The position numbers and the translations under genes were made by a program. The notes under the pieces were generated by a model. That model worked only from the letters and a program-made list of their open reading frames with translations, ran no database searches and was not told the DNA's origin. 64,000 bases of DNA from Paracoccaceae bacterium. GTDB taxonomy: Bacteria; Pseudomonadota; Alphaproteobacteria; Rhodobacterales; Rhodobacteraceae. The stretch lies in contig JAJFIC010000093.1 of the NCBI GenBank assembly GCA_021775315.1, positions 59,242 to 123,241 of the forward strand, written 5' to 3'. Below, piece by piece: positions 9,314-18,400 of this stretch (positions are counted from its first letter, which is position 1; every line of letters begins with the position of its first letter).

Positions 9314-10731
9314 CTGCGTTTATACACATCCTCGTAACGCACGATGTCGTCTTCGCCCAGATAAGTACCCGTCTGAACCTCGATCAGGTGCAGATCCACC
9401 TTGCCCGGGTTTTCCATGCGATGTTTTGACCCGACGGGAATGTAAACCGATTGGTTTTCAGTCACCAGCGAAACAGTGTCGCCAACAGTCACCCGCGCCG
9501 TGCCCGCAACGACAATCCAATGTTCCGAGCGATGCACATGGCTTTGCAGGCTTAGCGCGGCACCGGGATGCACCATGATCCGCTTGACCTGAAACCGGGT
9601 TCCCAGCGACAGCGTCTCAAACCAACCCCATGGGCGGTGGTCGCGCGGAAACTGTTCGGCCTGTTTGGCGCCTTTGGCCTTAAGCGTCTGCACCGCGACC
9701 TTCACGTCCTGCGCGCGCGACATATCGGCCACCAGCACCGCGTCAGGCATGGCCACGGCGATGATGTTGTTCAAACCGATCCCGACAACTTCAAGGTTCT
9801 CGTTATCTGAACGCAACAGGGAATCGGTGCAATCAATCGCACTGGCAGCACCCGTTGTGACAACGCCATCTGCGTCGCCGCCGCTTTCACGCCAGACAGC
9901 ATCCCAGCCGCCAAGGTCTGACCAACTGCCGCCGAAAGGCACCACAGACAGGTTTTGCGCCCGTTCCATCACAGCATAATCAATCGAAATATCGTCAAGC
10001 GCAGCCCAAGGTTCGGGCGCGAGACGCAAAAAGCCCAAATCCGGCTTGGCCTCGTCAACGGATTGTTGGCAGGGGGCCAGCATGCCCGGCGCATGGGCCT
10101 TAAAGCCGTCAAGAATGCCCGCCACCGCAAACAGAAAGATGCCAGCATTCCACAAATAGGTTCCGGCCTCGACCATTCTGGTCGCGTTCGCCATGTCCGG
10201 CTTTTCAACAAAGCGTTTCAGCTTGCGCGCCGTCGGGGTGAAATCACCGGCACTATCGGCCAGTTCAAGATAGCCATAACCGGTTTCGGGACGGTCCGGG
10301 CGGATGCCAAACGTGACCAGATCACCTGCATCGCAAGCCACCTGACCCGCCTTAACTGCGGCGCGAAAAGCGTCGGCATCAGGTACTACATGGTCTGACG
10401 GGGCGACCAGCATCATAGCATCGGGGTGCTGATCTGACAGCCACAAAGCGGCGGCCAGCACGGCGGGGGCGGTATTGCGGCCTTCAGGTTCGATCAACAC
10501 GGCCTCAGGCTCGACCCCGATTTCGGCCAGTTGTTCAGCCACGATGAAACGGAAATCCGCATTCGTCAAAATGATCGGGCGGGCAAAACCCGGCCCCGAA
10601 AGACGCTTGACCGACGCTTGAAACAACGTTTCCTCACCAGTCAGACGGGCGAATTGTTTAGGGTAACTTTTGCGCGAAAGCGGCCACAAACGGGTGCCTG
10701 ATCCGCCGCAAAGGATAACAGGATAGATCAT
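9310..10731 (-). CDS. Mannose-1-phosphate guanylyltransferase / mannose-6-phosphate isomerase
   Basis: Bifunctional type II enzyme making GDP-mannose for exopolysaccharide or other glycans. The nucleotidyltransferase N-terminus has ILCGGSGTRLWPLSR with the activating KSYPKQF, and FVEKPD in the sugar-binding part. The C-terminal cupin-type isomerase domain begins at RPWGWFE and includes HVHRSEHWIVVAG. I place the start at MIYPVILCGG (10731, 473 residues); an in-frame ATG 4 codons upstream (10743) is possible. It stands alone, convergent with marR and divergent from puuD. Confidence 0.92.
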   Translation of the reverse strand: MIYPVILCGGSGTRLWPLSRKSYPKQFARLTGEETLFQASVKRLSGPGFARPIILTNADFRFIVAEQLAEIGVEPEAVLIEPEGRNTAPAVLAAALWLSDQHPDAMMLVAPSDHVVPDADAFRAAVKAGQVACDAGDLVTFGIRPDRPETGYGYLELADSAGDFTPTARKLKRFVEKPDMANATRMVEAGTYLWNAGIFLFAVAGILDGFKAHAPGMLAPCQQSVDEAKPDLGFLRLAPEPWAALDDISIDYAVMERAQNLSVVPFGGSWSDLGGWDAVWRESGGDADGVVTTGAASAIDCTDSLLRSDNENLEVVGIGLNNIIAVAMPDAVLVADMSRAQDVKVAVQTLKAKGAKQAEQFPRDHRPWGWFETLSLGTRFQVKRIMVHPGAALSLQSHVHRSEHWIVVAGTARVTVGDTVSLVTENQSVYIPVGSKHRMENPGKVDLHLIEVQTGTYLGEDDIVRYEDVYKRS

Positions 10732-10868
10732 ATTTTCGCCCAATGCTCGTTTCTTGGTTTTTGCCCCTGTTGTTATTACCGCAAAATGGGGCGTAAGAAA
10801 GCCGCAAATTGGATTGCTCTTGGGCAGTATCGCCTGTTTATTGACTTAAGACGCCGCAGTGCAAAGGG

Positions 10869-12119
10869 ATGGCCATGAATGAATTTGTAATTATCTGGGA
10901 ATGGCTCGGCTTTGCCGTGCGCTGGGTGCATGTCATAACAGGGATCGCGTGGATCGGATCCTCGTTCTATTTCATCGCGCTTGATCTTGGTCTGCGCCAG
11001 CGTGAAGGCATGCCCAAAGGCGCCCATGGCGAAGAATGGCAAGTGCATGGCGGCGGGTTTTACCACGTGCAGAAATATCTGGTTGCCCCCGAAGCAATGC
11101 CCGAGCATCTGACATGGTTCAAATGGGAAAGCTATTCGACCTGGCTGTCGGGCGTGGCGATGATGTTTGTGATCTATTACATGGGTGCCGACCTGTATCT
11201 GGTCGACGTCAATGTCTGGGACGTTTCCATTCCGGTGGCGATACTGGTGTCGCTTGGCTCGATCGCGTTTGGCTGGATCGCTTATGATTTGATCTGCAAA
11301 AGCAGGTTCGGCGACAACAACACCCGGTTGATGGTCTTTCTATACGCCGTTCTGGTTTTGATGGCATGGGGCTATACGCAGGTGTTTACCGGGCGCGCAG
11401 CGTTTGTGCATCTTGGGGCATTCACAGCCACGATCATGACTGCCAACGTGTTCTTTATCATCATGCCAAATCAGCGGATTGTGGTCGAAGACCTGAAGGC
11501 CGGGCGGGTGCCGGACCCGAAATATGGCAAGATCGCCAAGCAACGGTCCACCCACAACAATTATCTGACACTACCAGTGATTTTCTTAATGTTATCAAAC
11601 CACTACCCACTGGCCTTCGCAACCGAGTATAACTGGATCATCGCCGCACTGGTTTTTCTGATGGGTGTCACCATCAGGCACTATTTCAACACCATGCACA
11701 GCGGCAAAGGCAAGCCAACTTGGACATGGGCCGCAACCGCGATTTTATTTATCCTTATCATGTGGTTGTCGACTGTTCCTAAAGTAATAGGTGAAGCTGT
11801 AGAAGACCTTGAAAGCTTATCGCCATTCGCCACCAAACTGGCGACTGCACCGGATTTTGAGGACGTCAGCAATATCGTTCTGGGCCGCTGTTCGATGTGC
11901 CATTCAGCCGAGCCGTTCTGGGATGGTATCCATCAAGCGCCCAAAGGCGTGTTGTTGGAAACCGAAGCGCAGATCGCCATGCGTGGTCGCGAGATTTATA
12001 TTCAGGCGGGTCGGTCCCACGCAATGCCGCCCGCCAATGTTTCGTTCATGGAACAGCAAGAGCGTGAGGTGATCGTCGCGTGGTACGAACAGGTCGCGTC
12101 CAGCGCCCGGTCGCAATGA
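10869..12119 (+). CDS. puuD: Urate hydroxylase PuuD (membrane, cytochrome c domain)
   Basis: Oxidises urate to 5-hydroxyisourate at the inner membrane, passing electrons to the respiratory chain. 416 residues: about eight hydrophobic segments with the conserved start WVHVITGIAWIGSSFYF and FKWESYSTWLSG, followed from about residue 330 by a cytochrome c domain with haem motif CSMCH (about 341-345) and a probable Met axial ligand region SHAMPP. An in-frame ATG two codons in (10875) is an alternative start. No other purine catabolic gene is in the window. Confidence 0.92.
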   Translation: MAMNEFVIIWEWLGFAVRWVHVITGIAWIGSSFYFIALDLGLRQREGMPKGAHGEEWQVHGGGFYHVQKYLVAPEAMPEHLTWFKWESYSTWLSGVAMMFVIYYMGADLYLVDVNVWDVSIPVAILVSLGSIAFGWIAYDLICKSRFGDNNTRLMVFLYAVLVLMAWGYTQVFTGRAAFVHLGAFTATIMTANVFFIIMPNQRIVVEDLKAGRVPDPKYGKIAKQRSTHNNYLTLPVIFLMLSNHYPLAFATEYNWIIAALVFLMGVTIRHYFNTMHSGKGKPTWTWAATAILFILIMWLSTVPKVIGEAVEDLESLSPFATKLATAPDFEDVSNIVLGRCSMCHSAEPFWDGIHQAPKGVLLETEAQIAMRGREIYIQAGRSHAMPPANVSFMEQQEREVIVAWYEQVASSARSQ

Positions 12120-12156
12120 ACCGGCGGCGTCCGGACCTGACCTCAGGCGATCGCAA

Positions 12157-14427
12157 GTGAACCAACTGATACGACTGATCCTGTTTCTTTCCGTTGACCG
12201 GCCAATCCGTGTTGCGCTGGTCACTTTGCCAATCGTGTTGCTGGCGATCCTTGGTATTTTCCGAATAAATTTTGAAGACGGCCTGCGCACGATGTTCACC
12301 TCGGACAGCGAGGATTTTCGCAATTACGCCGGTTACGCGCAGACCTTCACGCAAAGCGAAACAGACATTGCTGTTCTGATTTCGGCCAACGCTCCGCTGA
12401 CCGGTGCGGATTTCACGGTGATCGAAGATTTCATTTTAGAGGCGCAGTTCATCGGCGGCATCGGTGGTGTGTATTCGATTTTCAATCTAACCGGGCGGGA
12501 TCAGGCAACAGGTGAGCGGGCAAGGTTGCTGCCTGCCGATCTGACAGACAAGGCCGCACTTGATGCCGCTTTGGTCGCGGCGACCGCCAATTCCGCGAAC
12601 GGCCTTTCACCTATGTCACCGGATTTGCGCCAAACAGTTGTCGTGTTTTCGCTTGGTGCGGACATGTCGAACCTGACCGCACCCGCCACGCCGTTACGTG
12701 ATCTTGAAGATCTTGCAGGGGTAACGGGCAGTCCGGGCGGGCTGCAATTTCAGATCACGGGGCTGATTCCCATCCGCGAGGGGATTATTGCCGGGCTGAA
12801 AAACGATCAGATGAAGATCAACATTCTGGGTGCGTTTCTGGGTTTCCTGTTATCACTGGCGATGTTTCGCAGTTTCTGGGTCGCGATCATCAACACAGTC
12901 ACGCCTGTCACCGCACTGATATTCTGCCTTGGGTCTTTTGGCTGGCTTGGGCTGTCGATTAACGCGCTGACAAATGCGCTGCCGGTTTTGATATTGGTGC
13001 TGGCCAGTTCCGATGCAATTCATCTGACGTTTGACATTCGCAGGCGTCTTGGGCGTGGCGAAGATCAGACCAGCGCCATCAAGAACGCCGTAATTGACAT
13101 AGCACCACCTTGCGTTTTGACGTCACTGACCACCATTCTAGCCTTTGCCAGCCTGTTTTATTCCGGCTCGCCGATTGTGCAGGATCTGGCTTTGGCGGGA
13201 ACTGCGGGCGTGTTTTTGGCGATGCTGGTGGTGCTGTTTGTGCATCCCTGTGTGTTTGCGCTGGCCAGCACCATTCCAGCGGTCCGACGTGCCTTGCCGT
13301 TAATCGAGGATCAGACCAAAGCCCGCGCCGCCGGGCGTGTGCAGGCCTATACCATCCGCAATTTTCGCACGATCACTTATGGCGGCGTGGCCCTGTGCCT
13401 TGGGGCTTTGGTCATTTTATTGCCGATCCAACCAGAATACCGGTTCATGGAAAACATTGAAAAGACCCATCCAGTTGTTCAGGTTCTGGAGCAGGTCGAA
13501 CAGTTTTCAGGGCCGATCAACAGCATCAATATACCGCTTGGGCTTGCGCAGAGATACGAGGCGACCGCGCCTGAAGTGGCCGAGGATCTGGCGAAGCTGA
13601 CCAAGGCATTGGGCAATGTGCCGGGGGTTCGCGCAGTTGTGTCGCTGAATGATGTCCGCGCATTGCTGGCAGATGGCGACGGGGTGGTCAGCCAGCAAGA
13701 GCTGGCAAAGACCATTGAGGCAATGCCGCAAAGACTGCGAAACCGACTGATAGGCGCGGATGGCAGATCGCTACAGGTCATTGTGATGGTCCCAGATCAA
13801 GGCTCGCAAATTGTTGCAACGCAGGCGCAGCAGATGGCCGACGAAATTGCCAAGCTTGACCTGCGCGCAACAGTGGCAGGCGCGCCAACCGGGTTTTTGG
13901 TGATGTCGTCGTCACTGGCGGACGACATGATCGGGCAATTGACCATCAGTTTTCTGATAGCGGCATTGGCTTGTCCGGCATTGATCGGATTTTGGTACGG
14001 GCGGCTGGACTTTGGTCTGGCGGCGATTGTGCCCAACATCCTGCCAATTGTTTTTGCCGGTGCTTGCCTGACGGTGTTTGATTATGACATTCAGATCACC
14101 TCGGCCCTGGCGCTGACGATTGCGTTTGGCATTGCGCTGGATGATTCGATACATGTGTTCAACCGACTGCATCTGCAAACGCAGCTTGATGGGGAAAAAA
14201 TGTCTGACCGCCTGATAAACGCCGCGATGACCAAAGTCAGGCCAGTTCTGATTGTCACCACAGTGATCCTGTCGGCTGGATTGTTCGCCACGCTGATCAG
14301 CGAAATGCCAATGATCCGGTTCTTTGGAATGCTATGCGTCGGCACATTCGTCATGGCGTTGTTAAGTGATCTGATCTTGCTGCCTGCCATTCTGACCTGG
14401 CTGGGGCGGAATAGGGGCGAAGCATGA
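12157..14427 (+). CDS. RND/MMPL-superfamily exporter
   Basis: 756 residues with the two-fold RND layout: one N-terminal span, a periplasmic loop (about residues 35-220), a five-helix block, a second single span near residue 405, a second periplasmic loop (about 430-595) and a last five-helix block containing FGIALDDSIHVFNRL, the usual helix-4 signature. The compact loops fit the MMPL/hopanoid-transporter group rather than tripartite drug pumps. The substrate is unknown. Starts with GTG and overlaps the next gene by ATGA, so both products probably work together. Confidence 0.87.
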   Translation: MNQLIRLILFLSVDRPIRVALVTLPIVLLAILGIFRINFEDGLRTMFTSDSEDFRNYAGYAQTFTQSETDIAVLISANAPLTGADFTVIEDFILEAQFIGGIGGVYSIFNLTGRDQATGERARLLPADLTDKAALDAALVAATANSANGLSPMSPDLRQTVVVFSLGADMSNLTAPATPLRDLEDLAGVTGSPGGLQFQITGLIPIREGIIAGLKNDQMKINILGAFLGFLLSLAMFRSFWVAIINTVTPVTALIFCLGSFGWLGLSINALTNALPVLILVLASSDAIHLTFDIRRRLGRGEDQTSAIKNAVIDIAPPCVLTSLTTILAFASLFYSGSPIVQDLALAGTAGVFLAMLVVLFVHPCVFALASTIPAVRRALPLIEDQTKARAAGRVQAYTIRNFRTITYGGVALCLGALVILLPIQPEYRFMENIEKTHPVVQVLEQVEQFSGPINSINIPLGLAQRYEATAPEVAEDLAKLTKALGNVPGVRAVVSLNDVRALLADGDGVVSQQELAKTIEAMPQRLRNRLIGADGRSLQVIVMVPDQGSQIVATQAQQMADEIAKLDLRATVAGAPTGFLVMSSSLADDMIGQLTISFLIAALACPALIGFWYGRLDFGLAAIVPNILPIVFAGACLTVFDYDIQITSALALTIAFGIALDDSIHVFNRLHLQTQLDGEKMSDRLINAAMTKVRPVLIVTTVILSAGLFATLISEMPMIRFFGMLCVGTFVMALLSDLILLPAILTWLGRNRGEA

Positions 14428-14939
14428 GGGGTTTTGTTATCTTTGCCGGTTTGCTGGCGGCCTTGACACAACCGGTGCCCGCAATGGCTAAGGATGTCGT
14501 TCAGCGGTTTTTAGGGGTTTGGGTTGGCCAAGGTCTGGTCAGACCAAACGGGTTTGATGCGCTTGAAAAGGTAAGATGCAAGGTCAAAGGCACGCTTACA
14601 GCGCCCACTCAGGTCAGTTTCGTCGGGCGTTGTGCCACCACCAGCGGTGCAACTGCTTTTGGGCTTTTTGTGGCGCAGGATGAAACGGGTTTATTGTTTG
14701 CAGCAAAAATTCAGATTTCGGCAGTAGCGACCGAGGTTGATTTCAAAGGCCGGAACGAGGACGGGCAAATTCAGTTGTTGCAGGTCAGCCCGGTCCAGCA
14801 AGAAGACCGCTTGTTGACGTCAAAGGTGACGCTGTCTTTCCCGCAAGCTCGCGAAATGAAAATGACCGATGACATTACGGATCTGAATTCCGGTGAAACA
14901 GCGCAATCGCTTGAAATTCTGTTTGTGCGTCAGGATTAA
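14424..14939 (+). CDS. Secreted protein of unknown function, coupled to RND exporter
   Basis: 171 residues with a clear signal peptide (MRGFVIFAGLLAALTQPVPAMA, cut after AMA at about residue 22) and a small, probably beta-rich mature part with two cysteines (about 50 and 66) that could form a disulphide. I do not recognise a named family. Its ATG lies inside the stop of the RND gene (ATGA), so a periplasmic partner role for that exporter is plausible but inferred from position only. Confidence 0.75.
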   Translation: MRGFVIFAGLLAALTQPVPAMAKDVVQRFLGVWVGQGLVRPNGFDALEKVRCKVKGTLTAPTQVSFVGRCATTSGATAFGLFVAQDETGLLFAAKIQISAVATEVDFKGRNEDGQIQLLQVSPVQQEDRLLTSKVTLSFPQAREMKMTDDITDLNSGETAQSLEILFVRQD

Positions 14940-15045
14940 GCCTCACCAACCAAACACCATCCCCGCGCCAATGTGGCGTGATTAAACCTGCGTTCATCCC
15001 TTTCTGCTAGGCCAATAGGCAGAGCGGTTGAAAACGGGGAAGAAG

Positions 15046-15912
15046 ATGAGCGATCCGCGCGCCTTGGCGCCCATCATCATTAAACGAAAAAAGATTGTTC
15101 AGGGCGGTGGGCACCACGGCGGTGCATGGAAGGTTGCCTATGCGGATTTTGTGACCGCGATGATGGCGTTTTTCATGCTGATGTGGCTGTTGAACGCAAC
15201 CACGGAAAGCCAGCGCAAGGGCATTGCCGATTATTTCAACCCGACGATCCCGGTCAACCGCATTTCCGGTGGTGGCGAAGGGATGTTCGGCGGCTCTAGC
15301 GTATTTGCCGAAGATACGTTGCCTCAGGATGGAACCGGCGGCATGGATGACAAGCCATCGGCCGAAAAACAATCCCGTGGTGAATCCGGTGTGGAAAGCG
15401 CCACGGCCGATCAGGAAAACATGCAGGAAACGCAGGACCTGAAGGATTTGCAGGCCGCAGTGACGCGCGGTGGCGGCGAAAGTTCGATCGCTGATGATGT
15501 GCTGGAACATATTCACACGCGGGTGACCGACGAAGGCCTGATTGTCGAGATTTTTGATCTGCCAGGAGAGCCTATTTTTATCGGCGACGGCAAACAACCG
15601 TCCGAGATTTTGGATCAATTGGTTGCCATGATTGCAAGGGTGTTTGAACCGACCCGAAACAAGCTTGCCGTGAATGGATTCACCCGTTCGTTTTCAATTG
15701 TGCTGGTCACCGACCCAAGCTGGGATTTATCGACCGAGCGGGCGCACGTCGTTCGCAGGATGCTGGAAACCAGCGGGCTGGATCAAACCCGGATGCAGCG
15801 CGTCGCCGGTTGGTCTGACCGCAAACCAGCCGAACCAAACCCGATGTCGGTGCGAAATAACCGGCTGGAAATCATCCTGTTGCGCAACGATCGGGCGGCG
15901 ACCGGCAAATAA
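15046..15912 (+). CDS. motB: Flagellar stator protein MotB
   Basis: 288 residues. The N-terminus has the plug/transmembrane region with the proton-binding aspartate in YADFVTAMMAFFMLMWLLN, then a linker and a C-terminal OmpA-like domain (WDLSTERAHVVRRML, NNRLEIILLR). I start at the ATG at 15046 behind GGGGAAGAAG rather than the upstream TTG at 15028. In the OmpA domain the common GHTD peptidoglycan-contact motif reads GFTR, so the Asp is absent; whether this is lineage-normal I cannot tell. MotA is not in the window. Confidence 0.9.
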   Translation: MSDPRALAPIIIKRKKIVQGGGHHGGAWKVAYADFVTAMMAFFMLMWLLNATTESQRKGIADYFNPTIPVNRISGGGEGMFGGSSVFAEDTLPQDGTGGMDDKPSAEKQSRGESGVESATADQENMQETQDLKDLQAAVTRGGGESSIADDVLEHIHTRVTDEGLIVEIFDLPGEPIFIGDGKQPSEILDQLVAMIARVFEPTRNKLAVNGFTRSFSIVLVTDPSWDLSTERAHVVRRMLETSGLDQTRMQRVAGWSDRKPAEPNPMSVRNNRLEIILLRNDRAATGK

Positions 15913-15943
15913 GTGTTGGATTTGATCTGTTAGCGGCTTCTTA

Positions 15944-15976
15944 AACCCTGTTGGTGAATAGTCACCCCAAAGGGTT
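15944..15976 (+). promoter_or_regulatory. Hairpin in the flgE leader
   Basis: An imperfect inverted repeat: AACCCTGTTGGTGA, loop ATAG, then TCACCCCAAAGGGTT. It lies 21 bp before the flgE ATG. It could be a transcript-stability or leader structure, or part of a terminator for motB, although no T-run follows it. Confidence 0.4.
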
Positions 15977-15997
15977 GATGCAGCAGAAAGGCGCAAA

Positions 15998-17578
15998 ATG
16001 ACCATATCCTCTTCTTTGATCGCCGGTGTGGCCGGGTTGAACGTGAATGCCAGTCGTCTGGCCACGATCGCCGACAACATCGCGAACTCCTCGACATACG
16101 GCTATAAGCGCGCGGTGGCGAATTTCCATTCGTTGGTGCTGAATGGCAGCAGCGGCGCCTATTCGGCTGGCGGGGTGCGCGTGACCACCCACCGCGATAT
16201 CGGCGCACAAGGGCCGCTGATCACCACGGGCAACGCAACCGACATCGCGATTGCAGGGCGCGGGATGATGCCTGTAACCTCTGTCGCGGCCCTAAATGGC
16301 AACGCAGGCAGTCTGCCTATGATGCTGGCAACAACTGGTTCATTTCACCCCGATGCTGATGGCATTCTGCGCACGGAAAGTGGGCTGGTGTTGATGGGTT
16401 GGCCGGCAAGTTCTGACGGAACGATCCCGTCTTATCCACGTGACACAGTTGACGGTTTGGTGCCGGTGTCGATTGATCTGAACCAGTTCGCTGGCGATCC
16501 GACCACTGCGATCAATTTGGGGGTCAATCTGCCTGCAACGCAGACCCAGTCAGGTGAAAGCGGGGATGTTCTAGATCTGTCGATCGAATATTTCGGCAAT
16601 CTGGGGACATCAGAATCACTTGATATATCCTTCACGCCGACCGTACCCGGATCGGGACAGTCCAATGAATGGACGATGATCATCAGCGATTCAGCCTCGG
16701 GCGGGGCAAGCGTTGGCGAATATACGGTCACCTTTGACGACACGCGCGGGGCAGGCGGCACAATCGCATCAATCGCAACCGTGTCTGGCGGTGCCTATAG
16801 CGCCGCATCAGGCGAAATAGCCCTGACGGTCGCGGGTGGCCCGATCACGCTGAACATCGGCAAACCCGGCGAGGCGGGTGGCATGACCCAATTGTCCGGC
16901 AGTTTCGCACCTGTGGCGATTTCCAAGGACGGATCGCCGGTTGGAAACCTGACTTCGGTTGAGATTGATCCAAATGGCTTTTTGAACGCAATTTACGATA
17001 TTGGCTTCACCCGAACGATTTATCAGATACCACTGGTTGATGTGGCGAACCCCAACGGACTGATCTCGCTCGACAATCAGGCCTATCAACTGTCTGCCGA
17101 AAGTGGGTCGTTCTTTTTGTGGGAAGCAGGCGACGGGCCAGCCGGTGAAATGATCGGCTATGCGCGTGAAGAATCCGCAACGGATGTTGCGGGTGAATTG
17201 ACGCAGCTGATCCAAACCCAAAGGGCCTATTCGTCAAACGCCAAGATCATCCAGACCGTGGAATTGTCTTTCGCGGATGAGATCGATTTACCGGTCGAGA
17301 TTTCGTTTTGTGTTTTTGTCAGCCCCATATTGATCGATTTAAGTGTTTGCAGTGCGACAAGGCTGCTTGAGTTGGTTAGAATACTAGACATTGTCATTCC
17401 TTTAGACGAACGGCATCTTTTGACGCCGAATTACAGGAAGCCGCGCATTCATGCGGCCATTTTCGTCTTTCTGACTATTGCGGATACTTGTAGCGATACG
17501 GGCTCCGCGCCACCCCTCCTGGATGCAAGTTCAGCATCGACGCCAACCCTTAAGGGAACCCTAACTCCATCCCTCTGA
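15998..17578 (+). CDS. flgE: Flagellar hook protein FlgE with replaced C-terminus
   Basis: The first about 421 residues are an ordinary hook protein: N-terminal SLIAGVAGLNVNASRLATIADNIANSSTYGYKR, a central hook domain, and the C-terminal helix start AGELTQLIQTQRAYSSNAKIIQTV. A normal FlgE ends about a dozen residues later (DEML-type ending). Here, near 17255-17262, the frame crosses into the antisense of a flagellin gene and its upstream region and adds about 105 residues with no hook similarity, ending at 17578. The product probably cannot assemble normally, so this is best treated as a disrupted gene. RBS is GAAAGGCGC. Confidence 0.85.
   Translation: MTISSSLIAGVAGLNVNASRLATIADNIANSSTYGYKRAVANFHSLVLNGSSGAYSAGGVRVTTHRDIGAQGPLITTGNATDIAIAGRGMMPVTSVAALNGNAGSLPMMLATTGSFHPDADGILRTESGLVLMGWPASSDGTIPSYPRDTVDGLVPVSIDLNQFAGDPTTAINLGVNLPATQTQSGESGDVLDLSIEYFGNLGTSESLDISFTPTVPGSGQSNEWTMIISDSASGGASVGEYTVTFDDTRGAGGTIASIATVSGGAYSAASGEIALTVAGGPITLNIGKPGEAGGMTQLSGSFAPVAISKDGSPVGNLTSVEIDPNGFLNAIYDIGFTRTIYQIPLVDVANPNGLISLDNQAYQLSAESGSFFLWEAGDGPAGEMIGYAREESATDVAGELTQLIQTQRAYSSNAKIIQTVELSFADEIDLPVEISFCVFVSPILIDLSVCSATRLLELVRILDIVIPLDERHLLTPNYRKPRIHAAIFVFLTIADTCSDTGSAPPLLDASSASTPTLKGTLTPSL
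17251..17391 (-). pseudogene. fliC: Flagellin (fliC) 5' remnant
   Basis: From the ATG at 17391, preceded by AAAGGA at 7-nt spacing, the minus strand reads MSSILTNSSSLVALQTLKSI, then NMGLTKTQNEISTGKS and SSAKDNSTVW. This is the conserved N-terminal D0 domain of an alphaproteobacterial flagellin. After about 47 codons similarity ends and the frame runs through antisense flgE to a TAG at 17227, giving a 54-residue dead-end product. About 85 percent of the gene is gone. A second ATG two codons upstream (17397) is too close to the RBS. Confidence 0.85.
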
Positions 17579-17618
17579 AAGTGAAAAATTCGAAATAAAT
17601 CAAGAACACAGCGGGTTT
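17392..17618 (-). promoter_or_regulatory. Former flagellin upstream region
   Basis: 227 bp between the flagellin remnant and the flgN-like stop, also spanned by the run-on tail of the flgE frame. It should carry the flagellin promoter and 5' leader reading on the minus strand; an AAAGGA ribosome-binding site is at 17398-17403. I do not see an unambiguous sigma-28 type promoter. Confidence 0.4.
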
Positions 17619-17987
17619 TCAGCTGCGTCGTTCAAGCGCGGTGGTGCCGGGCTCCAATCGGTTGCGGCGCCCGGTGCGATCATAGGTCAATGTCGCTTTG
17701 CGGGCCTCTTGGATGTCTGATTTGCGGCGGCTGGCGGCCTTTAGACCTGCCAGCGCCGCCTTTAGCAGGCGCTGGTTTTGTTCGGCTGTCTTAGCCAAAA
17801 GACGCATTTTCTTTTCCGGCATCGCGCGCAACCCACCTGAGCGTTCCAATTGATCCAGCAGCCGGTTTTGTTGGGCCGCACTGCGGTTTAACTGATCAAT
17901 ATCGCCCGCCTTCAGCGCAAGCTTTACCTGATCCAGCAGGTCCATCAAACGGTCCAGAATGGCGTGGTCTGTTTCCGCGTCATGCAT
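17619..17987 (-). CDS. FlgN-like flagellar protein
   Basis: 122 residues, mostly helical and charged (AILDRLMDLLDQVKLALKAG, QQNRLLDQLER), ending in the YDRTGRR stretch seen in alphaproteobacterial FlgN-type export chaperones for hook-associated proteins. The assignment is by pattern and neighbours and remains moderate, since such short helical proteins diverge quickly. It is translated after the flgJ-like gene, overlapping it by 8 bp. Confidence 0.65.
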   Translation of the reverse strand: MHDAETDHAILDRLMDLLDQVKLALKAGDIDQLNRSAAQQNRLLDQLERSGGLRAMPEKKMRLLAKTAEQNQRLLKAALAGLKAASRRKSDIQEARKATLTYDRTGRRNRLEPGTTALERRS

Positions 17988-18285
17988 TTTCTTGGGCCCC
18001 GCGCGTCAGGGCCTGAAAAATCTTTTCCGCCAAGCCAAAGCCACCAGATTCAACAATTTTTTCAGCCTGTGCGGTCACAAGAAACGAGGAAAAATTATCC
18101 TCACCCGCGCCGCCACCAAACGAATCGCGACTTTTCCCGACGCCTGCGGATTTTAACATTTCGGCAATAAAGCTGGCCTCAAGATCGCGCGAGGCTTTGC
18201 GTAATGTGCTGTCATCAATTCGCGGCTCGTTGCGCGGCGCAATAGCGGGGGTCGCAGCGATCGCGACAAGTGGATCAGGCATCAT
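17980..18285 (-). CDS. FlgJ-like rod-binding protein
   Basis: About 101 residues containing the rod-binding domain: ASRDLEASFIAEMLKSAG, then GAGEDNFSSFLVTAQAEKIVESGGFGLAEKIFQAL. The muramidase domain of enterobacterial FlgJ is absent, as is normal in alphaproteobacteria. I start at ATG 18285, which has AGAGG 7 nt upstream; the frame extends to a GTG at 18324 with a poorer site. It diverges from fliK. Confidence 0.82.
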   Translation of the reverse strand: MMPDPLVAIAATPAIAPRNEPRIDDSTLRKASRDLEASFIAEMLKSAGVGKSRDSFGGGAGEDNFSSFLVTAQAEKIVESGGFGLAEKIFQALTRGAQENA

Positions 18286-18400
18286 TTCGGGGCCTCTGAT
18301 AGGAACAACTTTCCCGATTTTCACCCTGAGAGGTAAAGAATTCGTAAGAATTTTCAGAAAGGTTGACCGCAGCGATTTAGGCAGAATGCTTGGAAATTGA

